Shown: piece after piece, positions 1 to 4,168 of the stretch | Numbering within the stretch: position 1 is the stretch's first letter | Layout of the letters: each line of letters begins with the position of its first letter | Assembly: GCA_020720945.1 (NCBI GenBank) | Contig: DYNR01000064.1 | Location: 1 to 10,298 of the forward strand | DNA: 10,298 bases | Reading direction: 5' to 3' | Source: Chthoniobacter flavus | Lineage (GTDB): Bacteria > Verrucomicrobiota > Verrucomicrobiia > Chthoniobacterales > DYNR01 | The notes under the pieces: generated by a model | What the model saw: only the letters and a program-made list of their open reading frames with translations | The model's database searches: none | What the model was told of the DNA's origin: nothing | Translations under genes and position numbers: made by a program

Positions 1-19
1 TTGGCTGGCGGGTTGGCTC

Positions 20-49
20 TTGCCACAAACGAGAAAAGGTGGTTAGAAT
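20..49 (+). promoter_or_regulatory. Candidate sigma-70 promoter for psd-pssA
   Basis: A -35-like box TTGCCA (20-25; five of six consensus bases) lies 18 nt before a -10-like box TAGAAT (44-49; five of six). Transcription would start near base 56, only a few bases before the ATG at 61. This favours the ATG at 61 over the TTG at base 1 as the psd start and implies a near-leaderless mRNA. It was identified by eye only. Confidence 0.45.
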
Positions 50-60
50 CCTGCCCCGTT

Positions 61-699
61 ATGCGGTGGCAGACTATTTACGAAGGGAGATGGATTTTTT
101 TGGCGCTTTTTGCCGCCGAGGCTTTACTGTTTTTTTGGTTCCCGTGGGCGCTGGTTCTAACAACGGTTCTCGTTCTTTTTTCCGTTTGGTTTTTCAGGGA
201 TCCCGAACGCGAAATCCCCGCAGACCCCAGCGTGATCGTGTCGCCGGCAGACGGGCTAGTCACCGATGTCGAAGAAGGCGCGACCATTCCAGGAACCGGA
301 GAAACCGGGTGGCGCGTCTCGATTTTTCTTTCGGTGTTCAGCGTGCATGTGAACCGCGCACCCGTGGCAGGAGAAATCCTTTCGACCGATTACCAGCGGG
401 GGCTATTTTTGGATGCGAGAGACCCGGATGCACACCGAAAAAACGAGTCGCTGACATGGGTTTTTTTGGCGCAAGAGCATGGGTATAAAGTGGTTGTGCG
501 GCAAATTACGGGGGCGATCGCGCGGAGGATCGTCGCGTGGTCAAAGGTGGGAGACCGCGTGGAAAAAGGCTTCCGCTTTGGCATGATCCGCTTCGGCTCG
601 CGGACGGATTTGTTTTTGCCCCCGCATGTTGAAATTTGCGTGAAACCTGGGGACAAGGTGGCGGGCGGAAGCACGGAAATGGCGAAGTGGAAATTCTAG
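61..699 (+). CDS. psd: Phosphatidylserine decarboxylase proenzyme, short form
   Basis: This membrane enzyme decarboxylates phosphatidylserine to phosphatidylethanolamine, using a pyruvoyl group made by self-cleavage. Residue numbers count from the ATG at 61 (212 aa). Two hydrophobic segments (about 11-25 and 27-45) precede the family motifs SPADG (61-65) and HVNRAP (96-101). The sequence RFGSRTDLFLP places the self-cleavage site at Gly179-Ser180, so Ser180 would become the pyruvoyl of a roughly 33-residue alpha chain. The length fits the short archaeal-type Psd rather than the roughly 320-residue E. coli form. The frame stays open to base 1 with a TTG there, but the first 20 codons do not look like Psd, and a promoter-like sequence lies within them, so I chose ATG 61. 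No clear Shine-Dalgarno is seen. It is followed after 9 bp by pssA, the preceding pathway step. The function is secure; the start is moderately sure. Confidence 0.92.
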   Translation: MRWQTIYEGRWIFLALFAAEALLFFWFPWALVLTTVLVLFSVWFFRDPEREIPADPSVIVSPADGLVTDVEEGATIPGTGETGWRVSIFLSVFSVHVNRAPVAGEILSTDYQRGLFLDARDPDAHRKNESLTWVFLAQEHGYKVVVRQITGAIARRIVAWSKVGDRVEKGFRFGMIRFGSRTDLFLPPHVEICVKPGDKVAGGSTEMAKWKF

Positions 700-708
700 T
701 TTTCAGGC

Positions 709-1554
709 ATGAGCGATAACGACCCCAAGATTTATTTGTTGCCGAATTTGATGACCGCAGGAAACCTGTTCTGCGGGTTTGCTGCCGTTTTTAAAATCAT
801 CGAAGCCACGCTGATCACGGCGGCGGGCGGGACGCCGGGGACGGAGTATCACCAGGCCATCGCGTTCATGTTGGGCGCTTGCGTTTTCGATTTGCTGGAC
901 GGGAGACTCGCCCGGCTCGGAGGACACGAAAGCCCGTTCGGAAGGGAGTTCGATTCTCTGGCCGATGTGATTTCTTTTGGGATGGCTCCCGCTCTTTTGG
1001 TCTATCAGATTGTGCTCGCGGACTTCGATAAAGTCGGGTGGGTGATCGCTTTCATTTACCTTTTGTGCGGAGCGATGCGGCTAGCGCGATTCAACTGCGT
1101 GGCGGCGGAAAACAAAGAAAAGCCGGAAAAAGATTTTCAGGGGTTCCCGATTCCGGCGGCGGCAGGGCTAATCGCTTCTTTGACGCTTTTCATGCTGTGG
1201 GTCAACGCCGGAGAACGCCCGTTGGGTTACTGGAAATATGTGCTTCCTCCCTTGTTGCTCTTTCTCTCGTTCATGATGTTCAGCAAAGTGCGATACCCGA
1301 GTTTTAAGTCCGTCAACTGGAAGACGAAACGCTCGATCCCCCGCTTTTTTGGAATCATTTTGCTTCTGGTGTTTTGCGCGTTGAACTACGAGTGGATGCC
1401 TGCATTGCTCTTCGTCCTTTTTTTGATTTACGGCTTTGCGCGACCCTATCTTTCCAAGGATTGGCGGAGAGAAATCGAAGTCGCGGAGGACCCGCTGGAT
1501 TTTCCAGAAAGCAAAGAATCTGGGGACGACAAGCTGTTGCCGCCCTCTTCTTGA
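709..1554 (+). CDS. pssA: CDP-diacylglycerol--serine O-phosphatidyltransferase
   Basis: This integral membrane enzyme joins serine to CDP-diacylglycerol, giving phosphatidylserine and CMP. The full CDP-alcohol phosphatidyltransferase signature is present: D64-G65-x2-A68-R69-x8-G78-x3-D82-x3-D86, whose aspartates bind the metal and substrate. The N-terminal segment with PNLMTAGNLFCGF (about 12-24) is typical of the PssA branch, as opposed to phosphatidylglycerophosphate synthase. Several hydrophobic segments follow (roughly 100-120, 143-165, 175-191, 210-245), and the last 40 residues are a charged cytoplasmic tail. At 281 aa it is a usual length. It starts 9 bp after psd, so the two form a phosphatidylethanolamine operon. 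No Shine-Dalgarno is evident before the ATG, so translation may depend on coupling to psd. Its end converges on larE with a 44-bp gap. Confidence 0.94.
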   Translation: MSDNDPKIYLLPNLMTAGNLFCGFAAVFKIIEATLITAAGGTPGTEYHQAIAFMLGACVFDLLDGRLARLGGHESPFGREFDSLADVISFGMAPALLVYQIVLADFDKVGWVIAFIYLLCGAMRLARFNCVAAENKEKPEKDFQGFPIPAAAGLIASLTLFMLWVNAGERPLGYWKYVLPPLLLFLSFMMFSKVRYPSFKSVNWKTKRSIPRFFGIILLLVFCALNYEWMPALLFVLFLIYGFARPYLSKDWRREIEVAEDPLDFPESKESGDDKLLPPSS

Positions 1555-1592
1555 ACTCGCCCGCCCCTTCCGCACCGGAAAGGAATCCGCTT

Positions 1593-1613
1593 GGGTTTTT
1601 ATCCAGAAAACCC
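1593..1613. other. Inverted repeat at the pssA/larE convergent junction
   Basis: GGGTTTT (1593-1599) and AAAACCC (1607-1613) form a perfect 7-bp stem around a 7-nt loop. The larE stop codon (1599-1601) lies at the stem-loop boundary. It sits where the two convergent genes end and could help end transcription from either side. There is no following T tract on either strand, so it is not a standard intrinsic terminator. It could also be chance. Confidence 0.25.
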
Positions 1614-2396
1614 TTGGTATCCAACAGGATCTAACTCGACCCTCCCAAACCCGAGCAGTTTTAGTTTTTCGCAAACCGCGGTTCCGACCGCCGCCAATTC
1701 CTTTGTTTCATCGGAACCGACGAGCACTTTTGCTGCGGGGCCAGCATCGCTTTCCGCATGGCGGACACGGACAACCCGAAAGCCGTAGGAACGGACGATT
1801 TCTTCCGCTTTTTCGATTCTCTCCAACGCGGTTTTCGTGACTCTCGTCCCGAAAGGAATCCGCGAACTCAAGCATGGCTGCGCCGGGAGTTCGGCAGAAG
1901 AGAGCCCGAAACGAACGGCCAGTGCGCGGACTTCTTTTTTTGTGATGCCTGCCATCCGGAGAGGTGCCAAAACGGAAAACTCTTGCGCCGCCAAGTGGCC
2001 GGGGCGATCCACCGCCAAGTCGTCCGCATTTTCTCCGTAAGCGATGGAAGCAAAGCCTTCGCTTTTCGCAAGTTTTTCGAGTTTAGAAAAAAGCTCTTTC
2101 TTGCAAAAGTAGCAACGGTTGGGGGGATTCGATGCGTAGTCGGAAATTTCGAGTTCCCCGGTCGGGAGGACACGGGTTTTTGCACCGATGTCTTGCGCCT
2201 GCCGGAGCGCGTTTTCCAGCGATTTGCGGGGCAAGCTCGGGCTATCGGCGATGGCCGCTTCGACACGGACATCACCCGCTTCGATGGCGATGGCGAGGAG
2301 CGTGGAGCTGTCCACCCCGCCCGAATACGCGACGAGAACGGGAGCGGCATTTCGCAATATCTCTTTTGCTGCCAAGAGTTTCTCTTCGAGCGTCAT
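1599..2396 (-). CDS. larE: LarE-family ATP-dependent sulfur transferase
   Basis: LarE proteins adenylate a carboxylate with ATP and insert sulfur, best known in making the nickel-pincer cofactor of lactate racemase. This 265-aa protein has the N-type PP-loop SGGVDSS (25-31), a GENADD nucleotide-site segment (121-126) and the family segment PAQPCLSSRIPFG (171-183). Cys175 in that segment corresponds to the sulfur-donating Cys176 of Lactobacillus plantarum LarE. It also carries Cys95 and Cys98 in NRCYFCKK. Family members with this three-cysteine set, such as Thermotoga maritima LarE, bind a [4Fe-4S] cluster and need not sacrifice their own sulfur. The start ATG overlaps the hemQ stop by 4 nt (ATGA), so translation is probably coupled to hemQ. 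No larA, larB or larC is in the window, so the substrate here is not certain. The family assignment is strong; the exact role is inferred. Confidence 0.9.
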   Translation of the reverse strand: MTLEEKLLAAKEILRNAAPVLVAYSGGVDSSTLLAIAIEAGDVRVEAAIADSPSLPRKSLENALRQAQDIGAKTRVLPTGELEISDYASNPPNRCYFCKKELFSKLEKLAKSEGFASIAYGENADDLAVDRPGHLAAQEFSVLAPLRMAGITKKEVRALAVRFGLSSAELPAQPCLSSRIPFGTRVTKTALERIEKAEEIVRSYGFRVVRVRHAESDAGPAAKVLVGSDETKELAAVGTAVCEKLKLLGFGRVELDPVGYQGFSG

Positions 2397-3277
2397 ACGG
2401 ACAAACGCCCGAGAAGGTCGGGCGGAGAAAGGAGCAAACCGACAAAAAAATCACCGAAGTCCGCGTAGGTCGCGCTGGCGGGATCAAAGCGCATTTCATA
2501 CACGATCGCCTTGAGGTCTGCCGGGTTTTTTGCCAGCAAAGTCACGCCCCATTCGCCCGAGTCCAGCCCCGTGGAACCGGTGACCAACTGCAAAACCCGC
2601 CCCGCATAATTCCGTCCGACGCGAGCGTGCCCGAGCATGAGTTCCTGGCGTTTTTCAAAAGGAAGGGAATACCAGTTCTGCTCAAGATTTCGCCGCTTGC
2701 TCATCGGGTAAAAGCAAAGGACCGGCCATTCCGGCAAGAGGGGGTAGAGGCGGTGATGGGCGTATTGGGCCATCCTTTCGCGGAAGGCGGCGAGTTTTTC
2801 GGAAAAAATGGGCGAGTCTGACGAGAGACCTTCCTCGGCGCAAAGAGTCTTGGCATACTGCTCTTCGGTCGTCGTGTATTCGCTGAGTTCCGTGATGGAA
2901 TACCAGCTAAAAACCGGGGTAGCAACGCCGGGGCCAAGGGTGCGCGGAAGCCGTTTTGCTGCGGCATCAGCAGCGTGCAAGTCGCTGCAAATCAACAAAA
3001 AACCCCAATCCGCTTTATGCGAAACCACGCTGAAAAGAAGGAGCTGCGTTTCGGGGGCAGAACGGATTTCTTCGACGGCGGAAAAAAAGTTTTCCCGTGC
3101 CGCCTCGCGTTCTCGCGCCGTGAGCGAAGCCAGTTGGGCATCGTCGTTTTGAAAAAACGCGTGCAAGACATGGCGGCCTTCGGGCAACCGGAGCGGCCTG
3201 GAGAGGCTTGTCGGTTCTTGCGGGTCTGCGGAATGCCCCCCCCTGCCTGGATGCGCTGTTTTTTTTCCGTGTTCCAT
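2393..3277 (-). CDS. hemQ: Coproheme decarboxylase HemQ (chlorite dismutase-like fold)
   Basis: HemQ (ChdC) converts iron coproporphyrin III to heme b with peroxide, the last step of the coproporphyrin-dependent heme pathway. Numbering from the ATG at 3277 (294 aa), Tyr190 in YPMSKRR matches the radical-forming Tyr147 of Listeria HemQ (Tyr145 in Staphylococcus), Lys194 matches the propionate-binding Lys, His217 in MLGHARVGR is the proximal heme ligand, and Gln230 matches the distal Gln. The Tyr-His and His-Gln spacings, 27 and 13, equal those I recall for the Firmicutes enzymes. The segments TGSTGLD, EWGV and YEMRFD are also typical. The first 30 residues are polar, with several His, and probably disordered. 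The frame extends to an ATG at 3382, but that extra stretch does not resemble the family, so I preferred 3277. It overlaps larE downstream and diverges from the ferredoxin gene. The start is the main doubt. Confidence 0.93.
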   Translation of the reverse strand: MEHGKKTAHPGRGGHSADPQEPTSLSRPLRLPEGRHVLHAFFQNDDAQLASLTAREREAARENFFSAVEEIRSAPETQLLLFSVVSHKADWGFLLICSDLHAADAAAKRLPRTLGPGVATPVFSWYSITELSEYTTTEEQYAKTLCAEEGLSSDSPIFSEKLAAFRERMAQYAHHRLYPLLPEWPVLCFYPMSKRRNLEQNWYSLPFEKRQELMLGHARVGRNYAGRVLQLVTGSTGLDSGEWGVTLLAKNPADLKAIVYEMRFDPASATYADFGDFFVGLLLSPPDLLGRLSV

Positions 3278-3283
3278 GCCGCG

Positions 3284-3312
3284 GTTATGCCCCAATCCCA
3301 AAGAAAAAACAA
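3284..3312 (-). promoter_or_regulatory. Candidate promoter for hemQ-larE
   Basis: On the minus strand, TTGTTT (3312-3307) is followed after 17 nt by CATAAC (3289-3284; four of six -10 bases). The expected start of transcription falls at about the hemQ ATG at 3277, which would give a leaderless mRNA. It nearly abuts the candidate ferredoxin promoter on the other strand. The matches are weak and were judged by eye. Confidence 0.25.
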
Positions 3313-3340
3313 TTGCTTTTCTGCCCGCTTCAACTAGAGT
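3313..3340 (+). promoter_or_regulatory. Candidate promoter for the ferredoxin gene
   Basis: TTGCTT (3313-3318) precedes TAGAGT (3335-3340) by 16 nt. The -10 resembles the TAGAAT box before psd. Transcription would start near 3347, leaving a leader of about 40 nt. No other good candidate lies in the hemQ-ferredoxin gap. The consensus match is modest. Confidence 0.3.
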
Positions 3341-3387
3341 CGGTGCGTCGTTTCCCCTCGGACATAACACCAACAAACACAATTCCT

Positions 3388-3618
3388 ATGGCAGACTCAT
3401 CCAACAAATATCCTATCAACGCGGCCGGAGCTTATTATGTCGATGACCAGTGCATCGATTGCGACCTTTGTCGCGAAACGGCTCCCGCAAATTTCGAGCG
3501 CAACGACGAAGGCGGGCACTCTTATGTTTCCAAGCAACCGGCAAACGACGAAGAAAAAGCATTGTGCGAAGAAGCACTGCAAGGATGCCCCGTCGAAGCC
3601 ATCGGCAACGACGGCTAG
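3388..3618 (+). CDS. Small [4Fe-4S] ferredoxin
   Basis: This 76-aa soluble acidic electron carrier shows one cluster-binding set: Cys22, Cys25 and Cys28 in QCIDCDLC, then Cys67 followed by Pro68 in QGCPVEAI. That is C-x2-C-x2-C with a distant C-P, the single [4Fe-4S] arrangement, rather than the two repeated motifs of clostridial 2[4Fe-4S] ferredoxins. Cys60 is an additional cysteine; whether it forms a disulfide or has another role is not visible. The conserved YYVDDQCIDCDLCRE and CPVEAIGNDG segments resemble small ferredoxins I recall from Verrucomicrobiota. The ATG at 3388 gives a family-typical N-terminus. No Shine-Dalgarno is obvious. It is transcribed divergently from hemQ and is followed by an intrinsic terminator, so it is probably monocistronic. 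The redox partner is unknown; HemQ itself uses peroxide and is not known to need a ferredoxin. Confidence 0.94.
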   Translation: MADSSNKYPINAAGAYYVDDQCIDCDLCRETAPANFERNDEGGHSYVSKQPANDEEKALCEEALQGCPVEAIGNDG

Positions 3619-3689
3619 TTTTCGCCATTTCGCCGCCGGTTCACCCTCCCCGTTTTTTTTCGGAGGAACAGGGAAGAAGGTGCAGGCGG

Positions 3690-3704
3690 TTCCGTTTTTC
3701 GGAA
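3690..3704 (+). repeat. Small perfect hairpin beside the terminator
   Basis: TTCCG (3690-3694) and CGGAA (3700-3704) surround a T5 loop. This 5-bp stem directly abuts the stronger terminator stem that begins at 3705, giving two stacked hairpins in the ferredoxin 3' region. It may stabilise the transcript end or simply be incidental. Confidence 0.35.
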
Positions 3705-3742
3705 AGGGCAGGGTGCCTCCGGGTTTCCCTGCCCTCTTTTTT
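3705..3742 (+). terminator. Rho-independent terminator after the ferredoxin gene
   Basis: AGGGCAGGG (3705-3713) pairs perfectly with CCCTGCCCT (3727-3735), giving a 9-bp, GC-rich stem with a 13-nt loop. It is followed by CTTTTTT (3736-3742). This is the clearest terminator in the window. It lies 86 nt after the ferredoxin stop and separates that gene from the downstream DUF721-transporter-polX unit. Confidence 0.85.
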
Positions 3743-3769
3743 CCAAAAGGACGCAAAAAGAAAAAGCCT

Positions 3770-4150
3770 GTGGATTCAGACGGTCGCAAGTTGTTTTTCA
3801 AAAATTGCAGGAGCCGCTTGCTCGAAGAGTGGCGCGGGCTCCCGCAAGATGCCCTGCGCCCGGACCGCGCAGCGCAGATCGGGCCAACCGTGCAGGCTCT
3901 CCTCGCCGGGCTAGGATTGGAAGATCGCCTTGATGATCAAGAGATTGCAGCGGCTTGGAAAGATGTCGTGGGAGAGTTTCTCGCGACCCATTCGGCACCC
4001 GTCGGGCTAAAGGACGGGACGCTGATCGTCCGCGTTTTGCAACCGACCGTCCGCTACGAGCTAGACAGGGTCTGGAAAAAGAAAATTCTGGATTCGCTGC
4101 AAGAGCGGTTCAGCAAAACAAAAATACGGGACTTGCGCTTCCAGCTTTAA
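3770..4150 (+). CDS. DUF721 / DciA-like protein, probable replicative helicase operator
   Basis: DUF721 proteins include DciA, which binds DnaB and helps load the replicative helicase in bacteria lacking DnaC or DnaI. From GTG 3770 the product is 126 aa. The diagnostic core is AAWKDVVGEFLATHSAP (61-77; Trp63, Val67, Gly68, His74, Pro77), then LKDGTLIVRV (80-89), a helix with Leu98, and the closing FSKTKIRDLRF. The basic N-terminal 20 residues fit a DNA- or helicase-contacting tail. The start is uncertain: in-frame candidates are GTG 3713 (inside the terminator stem), GTG 3770, TTG 3791 and TTG 3818, with no nearby ATG. I chose GTG 3770 because it lies just after the terminator and keeps the whole domain. 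The ABC exporter gene follows after 18 bp. The domain is confident; the DciA role is inferred from family membership. Confidence 0.83.
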   Translation: MDSDGRKLFFKNCRSRLLEEWRGLPQDALRPDRAAQIGPTVQALLAGLGLEDRLDDQEIAAAWKDVVGEFLATHSAPVGLKDGTLIVRVLQPTVRYELDRVWKKKILDSLQERFSKTKIRDLRFQL

Positions 4151-4168
4151 CCAAAACTTTTCCCAAAA

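Noticed and set aside
1..60. N-terminal extension of Psd from the TTG at base 1
   Set aside because: The 20 extra codons do not resemble Psd N-termini, and a promoter-like pair of boxes lies within them. The frame is simply open to the window edge.
1593..1613. Standard intrinsic terminator between pssA and larE
   Set aside because: There is a 7-bp stem but no T tract on either strand, so I list it only as an inverted repeat.
1578..1863. A 13-bp direct repeat (GAAAGGAATCCGC at 1578-1590 and 1851-1863)
   Set aside because: A 13-mer repeated once in 10 kb is about what chance allows. The copies flank no gene boundary pair and show no target-site features.
1758..2468. A long plus-strand open frame opposite larE
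   Set aside because: The minus strand here encodes complete LarE motifs. The plus-strand product has no recognisable domain and is an antisense shadow.
3278..3382. Longer hemQ starting at the ATG at 3382
   Set aside because: The additional 35 residues are unlike HemQ and would cover the whole divergent promoter region up to the ferredoxin gene. It remains possible but is less likely.
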